DNA from: Acidobacteriaceae bacterium | GTDB taxonomy: Bacteria; Acidobacteriota; Terriglobia; Terriglobales; Acidobacteriaceae | NCBI GenBank assembly: GCA_021323655.1 | Contig: JAJPKO010000008.1 | Span: forward strand, 1-43,055 | Direction: 5' to 3' | DNA: 43,055 bases | Shown: positions 35,049 through 42,920 of the stretch, one piece after another | Layout of the letters: each line of letters opens with the position of its first letter | How positions within the stretch are numbered: the stretch's first letter is position 1 | The notes under the pieces: generated by a model | The model's input: the letters and a program-made list of their open reading frames with translations, nothing else | The model's database searches: none | Told to the model about the DNA's origin: nothing | Program-made: the position numbers and the translations under genes

Positions 35049-35077
35049 CCCCACGGACCAGGTCTTTGTCGGTGGGG
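35049..35077 (+). promoter_or_regulatory. Stem-loop between pilin and virB3 genes
   Basis: CCCCAC pairs with GTGGGG and an inner GACC with GGTC. The downstream GGGGTGGGAGACCCC can form an alternative hairpin. There is no T-run. Such a structure could reduce read-through or stabilise the pilin message, raising pilin above the downstream proteins; this is inference. Confidence 0.35.
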
Positions 35078-35130
35078 TGGGAGACCCCGACCACAACCCA
35101 ATCACTCGACAGGCAGAAAGGAGGTTGCAG

Positions 35131-35547
35131 ATGGCAGCGGGCGGCTTTCGACAGAACAAAGTTTATAAGGCGATGAACCACCCGCTGACCGTTCTCGGCG
35201 CGGAGCGAAGACTGTTCTTTGTGGCACTCATTGCCGGAGGCGCGGTCTTCTCGCTGATGCACTCGCTGTTCGGAGGCATCGGCCTGTTCATCGTCGGCGT
35301 CATGATCGCCCGCCTTGCTACCAAACACGACGTGGAGATTCTGCGCGTGCTGTTCAACTCCGGCAAGTTCCGCCGCCGCTACGACCCCATGAAACCACTG
35401 CGTGGAGCAGACGCACTCACGTGCGTGCAGTTGCCCTCCCGCTCCACCCCAGCGCACAGCAATCATGCGCCGGGGACCCCGGTCTGGTCGGGAGAGGGAT
35501 TTGACGATAGCCAACTACGAATTGTGAGGCGACATGCTCAGAATTGA
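35131..35547 (+). CDS. virB3: VirB3/TrbD-type inner-membrane protein
   Basis: 138 residues from the ATG at 35131 (AAAGGAGG upstream). The N-terminal KVYKAMNHPLTVLGAERRLFF is the VirB3/TrbD hallmark, followed by two membrane helices (FVALIAGGAVFSLMHSLF and GIGLFIVGVMIARLAT) and a basic segment. It anchors the VirB4 ATPase at the inner membrane. It is longer than typical (about 100 residues) owing to a hydrophilic tail. The last 14 bases overlap the virB4 gene. Confidence 0.88.
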   Translation: MAAGGFRQNKVYKAMNHPLTVLGAERRLFFVALIAGGAVFSLMHSLFGGIGLFIVGVMIARLATKHDVEILRVLFNSGKFRRRYDPMKPLRGADALTCVQLPSRSTPAHSNHAPGTPVWSGEGFDDSQLRIVRRHAQN

Positions 35548-38008
35548 CGCCATCACCAAGGACTGGAAAGAAGCTGGCTCGTTTCCGGCGCAGATTAACC
35601 TGTACGGGTTCTGGGACGAACACGCTTTCCTGACCAAGTCCGGCGACCTCGGCTCCGTGCTGAAGATCGGCGGCATCGACTACGAGAGCCTCGATCACGT
35701 CGGCAGGGATTATGCGATCAAGCGCCTCGAAGCCGCTCTGCGCTCACTCGATGACAGGTGCCGTCTCTACCAAATCCTGTTCAAGCACAACCGGCCATCC
35801 ATCCCACACGCCGAGTATACGAATCCGCTGGTCCGCGCCGCCGTCGAGCAGCGCGCGGCCTTCCTCCAGTCCAAAGCCGACCGGCTGTATTCCATCGAAA
35901 TTGTCTGGGTGGTGATGATCGACGGCAACTATGCCAAAACCGGCCTGCTGCACGCCCTCGCCACACTGCCGAAGCAGCCGCGTTCGTCGCTCCGCGACAT
36001 CCGCGCTCTGCTCTCGGGCAACCAAGAGAGAACGCTCATCTACGAGCAGATCGAGCGCGACCGGCTGCGTCTGCAGCAAAAAGTTCAGAGCTTGAGTGGG
36101 CAGTTGAACGAACTGATGACGGTCACGCTGCCAGGGGCGGAAGAGACGTTTCGCATACTGCGCCGTCTCGTCAACTTCCGCCCCTCGAAGACTGAAAATG
36201 CGCGCCTGTACAGCGCGCGGCAGATCGACTATCAGCTATGCGATTCGGAACTGGAGGCGCACCGCGGCTATCTGCGCATGGATGACGATTATCTCCGCGT
36301 CCTGACGCTGAAAGAGCTTCCCTCCGAGACGCGGTCCCTCATCCTCAACGGTCTACTGGACATTCCCGCCAACTTCCACGTTGTCACGGAATGGCATCCG
36401 GTCGATAACGCCAGAGCGCGGAAAGAGATCGCATCGCGCCGCCGCCATCACCATAACTCGAAAACCAGCTTCGTCTCGAACCTGCAGGACCGCCAGAGCA
36501 TGGGGCCAAAGGACGAGCTGGTCGATGACTCGAAAGAGGCCGCCGTTGCCGAGCTTGGCGCCGCGCTGACGGCGCTCGGCATGGAAGGCAAGAACTTCGG
36601 GGAGTTCACGCTGTCGGTCGTGACCTACGACGAAGGCCGCATGAAGGTAGAGCACGCGGTCGCCGAGTTCCAGAAACTGTTCACGCAGCACGACGGCCTG
36701 CTCTACGAGGAACGCTACAACCTGCTCAATGCGTTCTTTGCGACGATTCCTGGCAATCGGCAGTTCAACCTGCGTAAACAATGGGCGCTGAACTCGAACT
36801 ATGCCGACCTGTCCTTCCTGTTCACCATCGATTCCGGCTCGAAGTGGAATCCGCAGCTAGAGCGCGAATACCTTGCAGTCCTCGAATCGACGCATGGCAC
36901 GCCCTACTACCTGAACCTGCATTGGGGCGATGTGCCCAACGCCTTCATCCTCGGCGCTATCGGGAGCGGCAAGTCGTTCACCACTAATTTCATTATCCAA
37001 TCGGCGCAGAAATATAACCCGCTGACCTTCGTCTTCGACCTCGGCGCCAGCTATGAGATGCTGACTCGCTCCTTCGGCGGGAGCTATCTCAATGTCGGCC
37101 TGAAAGACCCGGGGTTCACGATCAATCCGTTCTCGCTGGAGCCGACGCATGAGAACCAGAATTTTCTTTACTTGTTCCTGCGCGTGCTGATCGAAGCGGG
37201 CGGGCGCTACGACCTCACGCCGGAGGATGAAAAAGCCCTCTTCGCCGGCATCGAGCGTGTCTACAAGCTGCCCCGCGAGATCAGGACGCTGACCAACTTC
37301 GCGTCCATCCTCGGGCCTTTGAGCGAGCGCCTGCACCGCTGGCTCCAGTCCGGGCAGTTCGGCTACCTCTTCGACAACGTCGAGGACACACTTACGTTTT
37401 CCCGCTTCCAGACCTTCAACTTCGACGGTTGGGACAAGTACCCCGACGTGCTGGAGCCGATGCTGTTTTATCTCTTGCAGCGGGCGGCCTCGGAGATCGA
37501 GAAGAAGCAGAACATCGCCACTTTCAAACTGTTCGTCATCGACGAGGCGTGGATTTTCTTCAAACGCCAGATCATCCACGACTGGGTCATGCGGGCGGAG
37601 AAGACGTGGCGGAAGCTGAACGCTTCCATGATCCTGACCACACAATCGATGATAGAGCTGGTCTCGAACAACCTGCTGCAACTGGTCAACGAGTCCTGCC
37701 CAAGCCGTATCTTCCTTGCCAATCCCGGCATCGACCGCAAGCTGTATGCCGAAGCCTTCCAGTTGAACGACACCGACCTCGAGCTGCTCGAATCGCTTGT
37801 ACCCAAGCGTGACCTGCTCTTCAAGCAGCCGCAGTATGCGAAAAAAATGCGTCTCTCGGTCGATCCGCTGAGTTACTGGATGGCGACCAACACGCCCCGC
37901 GACAACATCCTCAAGCAGCAATACTTCGCCCGCTACGGGCCGGAACAGGGACTCCTGCGTCTGGTCCAGGACTATCCCGATCCAACGCAAACTGAGGTGA
38001 ATCGATGA
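35534..38008 (+). CDS. virB4: VirB4/TrbE-type secretion ATPase
   Basis: 824 residues, the usual VirB4/TrbE length. The C-terminal RecA-like domain has Walker A GAIGSGKS (474-481) and Walker B LFVIDEAW (Asp670). Further motifs are LTTQSMIEL and the late PSRIFLANPG. The N-terminal half (about 1-450) matches the CagE/TrbE/VirB family (GSVLKIGGIDYESL). The ATPase powers pilus assembly and substrate transport at the inner membrane. The GAGGCGAC before the ATG and the 14-base overlap with virB3 suggest coupling. The stop overlaps the virB9 start (ATGA). Confidence 0.96.
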   Translation: MLRIDAITKDWKEAGSFPAQINLYGFWDEHAFLTKSGDLGSVLKIGGIDYESLDHVGRDYAIKRLEAALRSLDDRCRLYQILFKHNRPSIPHAEYTNPLVRAAVEQRAAFLQSKADRLYSIEIVWVVMIDGNYAKTGLLHALATLPKQPRSSLRDIRALLSGNQERTLIYEQIERDRLRLQQKVQSLSGQLNELMTVTLPGAEETFRILRRLVNFRPSKTENARLYSARQIDYQLCDSELEAHRGYLRMDDDYLRVLTLKELPSETRSLILNGLLDIPANFHVVTEWHPVDNARARKEIASRRRHHHNSKTSFVSNLQDRQSMGPKDELVDDSKEAAVAELGAALTALGMEGKNFGEFTLSVVTYDEGRMKVEHAVAEFQKLFTQHDGLLYEERYNLLNAFFATIPGNRQFNLRKQWALNSNYADLSFLFTIDSGSKWNPQLEREYLAVLESTHGTPYYLNLHWGDVPNAFILGAIGSGKSFTTNFIIQSAQKYNPLTFVFDLGASYEMLTRSFGGSYLNVGLKDPGFTINPFSLEPTHENQNFLYLFLRVLIEAGGRYDLTPEDEKALFAGIERVYKLPREIRTLTNFASILGPLSERLHRWLQSGQFGYLFDNVEDTLTFSRFQTFNFDGWDKYPDVLEPMLFYLLQRAASEIEKKQNIATFKLFVIDEAWIFFKRQIIHDWVMRAEKTWRKLNASMILTTQSMIELVSNNLLQLVNESCPSRIFLANPGIDRKLYAEAFQLNDTDLELLESLVPKRDLLFKQPQYAKKMRLSVDPLSYWMATNTPRDNILKQQYFARYGPEQGLLRLVQDYPDPTQTEVNR

Positions 38009-38757
38009 ACCGTGTCCCGATCTTCCCATTGGTGCTCGGCCTGATTGCCGCCGTCGCGCACGGCCAGCAACAGGCCCGCATCGTCCACTACCACCAGAAC
38101 GACATCGTCTCGATCCGGGCGCGGATGCGCTACACCACTTTGATCGAGCTGCCTCCGACCGAAAAGATCATGGAAGTCGCCACTGGCGACAAGGACTTCT
38201 GGATCATCGACGCGGTCGGCAACTACTGCTTCCTGCATCCTGCCCAGGCAGGCATTCACAGCGACCTCAACCTGATTACCGATAAGGGTAATGTCTATTC
38301 GTTCCTACTGGACGATGACGAGTCCGCCGAGCCGGACCTGAAGATGGTTATCGAGCCGAGCGACCCGTCCTCCATCGCCGCGTCGAATGGCGCAACCAAG
38401 TGGGTTCCAGCCTCGGAAGTTTCCACGCTCGAAACACAAGCCAAAGCGGTGCGGCTGCACGACGCCAATGCAGTTGAAGCGTTCCGCGCCAACTACCCGA
38501 CTCAGAAATTGAAGTTCGATTACCACTACAAAAATGACAAGCTGTTTGCTGTATCCGCCATTTACCGCGACGACAAATTCACTTACATCAAGTCCACCGC
38601 CTCGGAAAAGTTTGCTGTTTACGAAGTAAAAGACGGCAAGCCCGACCTCATCAATTACCAATTCGAGGACGACACCTACGTCATTCCCCAGGTGGTGAAC
38701 AAAGGCTACCTCCAGATCGGCAAGCACAAGCTCACCTTTGAGCGGAAAGGGAAATAG
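38005..38757 (+). CDS. virB9: VirB9/TrbG-type outer-core protein
   Basis: 250 residues with a signal peptide ending AVAHG. The N-terminal domain shows the family pattern IRARMRYTTLIELPPTEKI, then ATGDKDFWIID. The C-terminal domain ends FEDDTYVIPQVVNKGYLQIG and LTFERKG, as in VirB9 and TrbG. It forms the outer ring of the core complex with VirB7 and VirB10. The ATG overlaps the virB4 stop by four bases and follows GAGGTGA. The small lipoprotein encoded further down would be its VirB7 partner. Confidence 0.92.
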   Translation: MNRVPIFPLVLGLIAAVAHGQQQARIVHYHQNDIVSIRARMRYTTLIELPPTEKIMEVATGDKDFWIIDAVGNYCFLHPAQAGIHSDLNLITDKGNVYSFLLDDDESAEPDLKMVIEPSDPSSIAASNGATKWVPASEVSTLETQAKAVRLHDANAVEAFRANYPTQKLKFDYHYKNDKLFAVSAIYRDDKFTYIKSTASEKFAVYEVKDGKPDLINYQFEDDTYVIPQVVNKGYLQIGKHKLTFERKGK

Positions 38758-38765
38758 GTGCTCCG

Positions 38766-40007
38766 ATGGCAGAGGAAAAACAGACGCCGCAGCCAGATGT
38801 TCCTCAAGTCACGCCAGCCGCGCAGGTGCGCGACAAGCGCATCCTGCCCGAAGGCGTGGTGCCCAAACAGGCGCAGGCGTATGTCGTCGCCGCCCTCGCG
38901 CTTTTGATTCTGATGGCAGTGCTGTTCTCGAAGAATCATGCGCGGCCCTCGCCGAAGGAACCGGCGCCTACTCCAGTCTCGGTGTCGAATGACATGAATC
39001 AGCAGCGGATTCACGAACTGGAGCAGGACCTGAGCGCCGACCAGCGCCAGAGCCAGCAACAGGCCCAGGCGCCGATGTCCGGCGCGACGGCAGTGGCGGG
39101 AAGCGCAGCGTCTGGGAGTGGAGCGGCTCAGACCAATATCAATCCTGCCGGACCGTCACAGGAGCCTGCGCAGCCTCCCCGCGATCCGATTGCCGACGCG
39201 GAAAAGGCGCTGGCCTTCAAAGCGCGCTTTGCCTCGAATCTTGTCACGTCTGCCGGGACCACGGCATCGGCAGGCGGCGACGTGAATGTGCAGGCGAATC
39301 ATCCCCATGCTTCGCCGGCGAATCGCCCTGAAGATTTACCACAACAGGCTTCTGCTTCGCAGACCGCCGCTGCCGCCAGCAAACGCGCCCCTGAAGTCAA
39401 CATCGACAGAGCGCATGGCCGCCCCTATGTAATCTTCGAGGGCGTCACCATCGACACCGTGCTGACCAATCGGCTGGACAGTGACTTTGCCGGGCCGGTC
39501 AAGGTCATGGTCACCAATCCCGTTTACAGCCGGGACCGTCAGCATGTGCTGATTCCGGCAGGCACGTTCATTCTCGGCAATGCGCAGAAGATCGGCTCGA
39601 TGGGCCAACGGCGGCTGGCCGTCGCCTTTCACCGTATGATCATGCCCGATGGGTACTCAGTCGACCTCGATCAGTTCCACGGTCTCGACCAGATCGGCGA
39701 CACCGGCCTCAAGGATAAGGTCAACAATCACTACCTCGAAATCTTCGGCGCGAGCATCGCGCTCGGCGTGATCGCGGGTGCAGCCGAGTCCACCACCTAC
39801 GGCAACGGCTACACCCTGAGTGGCCCCTCCATGTACGAGCAGGGCATGGCTTCGAGCCTGTCGCAATCGAGCGCGGACGTTCTCGACCGTTTCATCAACA
39901 TCCCGCCGAAGATCACCATCCGCGAAGGCCACCGCATCAAGGTTTATCTCACCCAGGACATGCTCCTTCCCGCGTATGAGGACCACGACATGCCGGGGGT
40001 GATGTGA
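38766..40007 (+). CDS. virB10: VirB10/TrbI-type core protein
   Basis: 413 residues. A cytosolic N-terminus is followed by one transmembrane helix (AYVVAALALLILMAVLF, about 39-55). A Pro/Gln/Ala-rich periplasmic linker follows (60-210). The C-terminal VirB10 barrel domain carries FEGVTIDTVLTNRLDSDFAG, VLIPAGTFILGNAQ and GHRIKVYLTQDMLLP. It spans both membranes and senses ATP use by the inner complex. The end overlaps the next small gene by one base. Confidence 0.94.
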   Translation: MAEEKQTPQPDVPQVTPAAQVRDKRILPEGVVPKQAQAYVVAALALLILMAVLFSKNHARPSPKEPAPTPVSVSNDMNQQRIHELEQDLSADQRQSQQQAQAPMSGATAVAGSAASGSGAAQTNINPAGPSQEPAQPPRDPIADAEKALAFKARFASNLVTSAGTTASAGGDVNVQANHPHASPANRPEDLPQQASASQTAAAASKRAPEVNIDRAHGRPYVIFEGVTIDTVLTNRLDSDFAGPVKVMVTNPVYSRDRQHVLIPAGTFILGNAQKIGSMGQRRLAVAFHRMIMPDGYSVDLDQFHGLDQIGDTGLKDKVNNHYLEIFGASIALGVIAGAAESTTYGNGYTLSGPSMYEQGMASSLSQSSADVLDRFINIPPKITIREGHRIKVYLTQDMLLPAYEDHDMPGVM

Positions 40008-40144
40008 TGCGCTTGGCTTCGCTCGCGCTTCTCGTGCTCCTGGTTGGCTGCGCCTCCCCCGCGCCGAAGAAGCCCTCTCCCTATCGCTACCCAACCCACG
40101 CGCCGTTGCTTGCGCTCGGCGCTCATAGAAAGGAACTGCCATGA
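40007..40144 (+). CDS. Small lipoprotein, VirB7-like or entry-exclusion-like, 45 aa
   Basis: A 45-residue frame encodes a signal peptide with lipobox LLVGC (Cys15), then a short polar chain (ASPAPKKPSPYRYPTHAP). It starts one base into the virB10 stop and overlaps the virB5 start by four bases (ATGA), so it is firmly built into the operon. Length and lipobox match VirB7 lipoproteins, which anchor VirB9 in the outer membrane; a TrbK-like entry-exclusion protein is the alternative. Easily missed because of its size. Confidence 0.7.
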   Translation: MRLASLALLVLLVGCASPAPKKPSPYRYPTHAPLLALGAHRKELP

Positions 40145-41010
40145 CTCACCGCAGACTGTTTTTCCCAGGCTTCGCTCTGCTGTTTGCGCTTACGCCTCTT
40201 GCGCACGCGCAATTCGGCTCCGGCATCGTCTACGACCCGACCCAGAGCGTCCACGCCATCGAGCAGATCCGGCAGGGTGTGCAACAGATTCAGCAGGCCC
40301 AGCAGATCTACACCACCGCCTACACCACCATGAACCAGGTCATCGCAACCTACAACCTTGCCTACCAGATGTCGCGGATGCCGCAGGACCTCGCCGCACG
40401 CTATCAGTCCGATTTTTCCCTGTGGACCAACTTCTCGTCGGCTTCCGCTCCCGACACCTATGGCAACACCTCCGCATGGATCAACGCGCTCGATCTCGGC
40501 AACCCCACGCGCGCCACGTCCGCGTACAACAATGCCGTCATTCCATTAGAGAGCTATCCGAGCGGCAGTCTGTCGCAACAGGACGTCAACACCCAGGCGG
40601 CCATCAAGAACCAGTACGCGTCGTCGGAACTCGGCCAGGCCACGCTGACCCAATCGCTCGCGACGCTCGGCACGATCCGCGCCGACTCCGAGACCTTCCA
40701 GCAGAAGCTGGCGAACCTCCAGGCCGACACTTACTCGACTGACCCAAACCAGCAGACCTCGAACGCCCTGCTCGGCAAGATCAATTCCTCAACCGTGCTC
40801 GAGATTCACTCCCAGCAGGACACCAACCAGATCCTCGCCGCCGAGGCCGCGCAGCAGGCACTCGACGAGAAGGAGCAGTTGGACGAGCGCAATCGGCTCA
40901 TCAACCAGTCGATCTACTTCCAGCAGAACTTCCCCACGCTGATCGAGAGCATGACCTCCGGCGTGAGCGATTCCATCCACTCCGTCTCTCTTTCAACGAC
41001 AGGACACTGA
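40141..41010 (+). CDS. VirB5/TrbJ-type minor pilus protein
   Basis: 289 residues with a signal peptide ending TPLAHAQ. The body is rich in Gln, Ala and Ser and mostly helical. It has an early coiled coil (IEQIRQGVQQIQQAQQIYTT) and a late one (EAAQQALDEKEQLDERNRL), as in TrbJ/VirB5 proteins that sit at the pilus tip or base. A conserved enzymatic motif is absent. AAGGA lies before the ATG, which overlaps the small lipoprotein stop. Family assignment is by architecture and position between VirB7-like and VirB6-like genes. Confidence 0.8.
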   Translation: MTHRRLFFPGFALLFALTPLAHAQFGSGIVYDPTQSVHAIEQIRQGVQQIQQAQQIYTTAYTTMNQVIATYNLAYQMSRMPQDLAARYQSDFSLWTNFSSASAPDTYGNTSAWINALDLGNPTRATSAYNNAVIPLESYPSGSLSQQDVNTQAAIKNQYASSELGQATLTQSLATLGTIRADSETFQQKLANLQADTYSTDPNQQTSNALLGKINSSTVLEIHSQQDTNQILAAEAAQQALDEKEQLDERNRLINQSIYFQQNFPTLIESMTSGVSDSIHSVSLSTTGH

Positions 41011-41013
41011 GCC

Positions 41014-41838
41014 ATGCAGCCAAACCCCTTTAGCGCCTTAAACCAGGCGATCAGCCAACTGATTACGTCGAACAGTCCCGCATTGGAGGCTACCGGGTTC
41101 GACATCTTCCGCGGCCTGGCCGTGATTCTGATCGCCTGGTTCGGCATAAAATCCGCCCTTTCGGCATCGCAGGGACACGGCGGCGGCTTTCATTTCGCCA
41201 GGTTCGCGGACCTCATTCTGATGATCTCCTTCGGCCTCGGCATGCTGACCTATTACTCCACACCCATTCCCGGCGTGGGCTTGAGTTTCAGCGACCTCGT
41301 GACCAAGGAAGCTCAAAATATCTCGAACCAGATCGAATCGGACCAGACGCAGCAGATCGCCAACACGATCGTCAACGCCGAGGAGCAACTCGGCGCCCCG
41401 CCCGGCAAATACAGCATCCTCGAAGACCTGACTTACCTTCTGATCGCTGTGATTCTCGCTGCAATGGAGGCTGTGGCCTTCGCCGTGATTGCCTACGGCC
41501 TGGTCGCCTCGGCGGTCTGCGTGCTGGTGGGGCCGATGTTTATTCCCTGGTTCATCGTGCCCAAGATGGACTGGCTCTTCTGGGGGTGGTTCAAGGCCTT
41601 CATCGGCTTCAGCTTCTACCAGGTGATCGCCTCGGCCTTCATCTACGTCTTCGCCAAGGTGCTGACGGCGATGTTTCAGGTCATCGGCAAGATCAGCATC
41701 TCGAATGCGCTGACCGTCCTGCCTGCCCTCTTTATCACCCTCATGGTCTGCATCTACGGCCTGGTCAAGATACCGGAGCTGACAGGCGCGATTCTCAGTG
41801 GCCGCGCCGGAAGCTGGGTCAACCCTATGGGGAGTTAA
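41014..41838 (+). CDS. VirB6/TrbL-type polytopic channel protein
   Basis: 274 residues with about six hydrophobic helices: FDIFRGLAVILIAWFGIKSA, FADLILMISFGLGMLTYYS, LTYLLIAVILAAMEAVAFAV, ASAVCVLVGPMFIPWFIV, WGWFKAFIGFSFYQVIASAF and LTVLPALFITLMVCIYGLV. The P-F-x-x-W-F and G-F-S-F-Y-Q-V patterns are common in TrbL/VirB6 proteins, which form part of the inner-membrane translocation path. The N-terminal extension typical of TrbL is short. It starts three bases after the virB5 stop. Confidence 0.85.
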   Translation: MQPNPFSALNQAISQLITSNSPALEATGFDIFRGLAVILIAWFGIKSALSASQGHGGGFHFARFADLILMISFGLGMLTYYSTPIPGVGLSFSDLVTKEAQNISNQIESDQTQQIANTIVNAEEQLGAPPGKYSILEDLTYLLIAVILAAMEAVAFAVIAYGLVASAVCVLVGPMFIPWFIVPKMDWLFWGWFKAFIGFSFYQVIASAFIYVFAKVLTAMFQVIGKISISNALTVLPALFITLMVCIYGLVKIPELTGAILSGRAGSWVNPMGS

Positions 41839-41842
41839 TGCC

Positions 41843-42520
41843 ATGAAGAATACTTCGTTTCAAACTTCGGAAGCCGGACACAAGTTTATCGAGCTATATG
41901 CGGAGCCTGTTGTGACGAACACCTACCTGAAGGTTGCGTTGCTTGTGCTCTCCATCGTCGCGCTCGCCTTGCTTGCGCTCCTCTGGCGCGCCGAGACCGC
42001 TGCCTCGCGGCTGAAGCCGCTAGTTATCTCTGTCTCGGACGTCGGGCGCGGCCAGGTCATGAACTACGACGAGTTCTCGAAGATCCCCATCGATCGCGTG
42101 AGCAAATACTATCTCGCCCGCTGGTGCGAGCTCTACTACGGTCGCAACCATGCGACGTTGCAGCGGGATTTCTCGCAGTCGCTCGATTTCTTCTCGAACC
42201 AGCTGCAGTCCGCCACGCTCCAGCGGGTGAACCAGCAGAAAACCCTCCAGACCTTCCTGCTCGACCCCAGCGCGCCCAACGTGGACATCGAGATCGAAGC
42301 CGTAGTCCTCGAAGACACACGGCAGTCGCCCTATCGCGCCCAGATCGAGTTTCAGAAGGTCTTCCGCTCGCCGGGCGATGGGACAGAGCAGCGGCGGGAA
42401 CGCTGGACTGTGAATGTCATTTACAGCTTCCGCGACCAGGTTCCCAACCAGATGCTGCTCACCAATCCACTTGGCCTCGTTATCAGCTACGTCCATGCAG
42501 ACCAGGCATTCGGGGGTTGA
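41843..42520 (+). CDS. virB8: VirB8/TrbF-type inner-membrane scaffold
   Basis: 225 residues from the ATG at 41843, chosen for GGGGAG eight bases upstream. One N-terminal transmembrane helix (VALLVLSIVALALLALLW, about 31-48) is followed by a periplasmic domain with the VirB8/TrbF pattern. That pattern runs YYLARWCELYYGRNHATLQRD at about 80-105 (shortened here to YYLARWCELYYGRN), then QIEFQKVFRSP and WTVNVIYSFRDQVP. VirB8 nucleates assembly and contacts VirB9 and VirB10. The order of the operon places it after VirB6, unlike the canonical trb order. Confidence 0.9.
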   Translation: MKNTSFQTSEAGHKFIELYAEPVVTNTYLKVALLVLSIVALALLALLWRAETAASRLKPLVISVSDVGRGQVMNYDEFSKIPIDRVSKYYLARWCELYYGRNHATLQRDFSQSLDFFSNQLQSATLQRVNQQKTLQTFLLDPSAPNVDIEIEAVVLEDTRQSPYRAQIEFQKVFRSPGDGTEQRRERWTVNVIYSFRDQVPNQMLLTNPLGLVISYVHADQAFGG

Positions 42521-42525
42521 GAACT

Positions 42526-42906
42526 ATGCGACCGAAGAAATCAATCCTGCTTTACTGCGCCGACCGGGAACTGCTCTCCGCGACTGCGTTCGCACTGCGC
42601 CTGCAGCCCTACGACGTAACCGCGGTAGACGACAGCCGTAACGCCGCTGCCGTCATGATGTCCGGCGATCTTGTCTGCGGCGTCCTGATTCACGCGCAGC
42701 AAGGCGACCCCGCAGGCAGGTTGATTCATCGTCTGCTGGAAGCGGACCTGCATGTGCCTGTATTGCTGGTGGACCGTGCCGGCGACCTCGCACCCGTTCG
42801 CTACGCGGACATGGTGCTCTATGGCCGCAATACCTCGATGGCACATATCCTCGGCGCCCTTACCGTGCTCTGCGCGCGGAAGCGCGGACCACGGAGTGCG
42901 GCATGA
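42526..42906 (+). CDS. Degenerate receiver-domain protein of the secretion operon
   Basis: 126 residues that fold as a CheY-like receiver from the pattern of hydrophobic strands (KSILLYCADRELLS, VCGVLIHAQQGDPAG, VPVLLVDRAGD, ADMVLYGR). The phospho-acceptor Asp is replaced by His56 (VLIH), the N-terminal acidic pair is reduced to one Asp13, and the Lys of the switch region is missing. It should therefore not be phosphorylated and may act as a structural or protein-binding module. It lies five bases after virB8, so it belongs to the operon. A single-domain receiver is an unusual passenger in a conjugation operon. No output domain is attached. Confidence 0.72.
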   Translation: MRPKKSILLYCADRELLSATAFALRLQPYDVTAVDDSRNAAAVMMSGDLVCGVLIHAQQGDPAGRLIHRLLEADLHVPVLLVDRAGDLAPVRYADMVLYGRNTSMAHILGALTVLCARKRGPRSAA

Positions 42907-42920
42907 ATGAGCTAGTTCTT

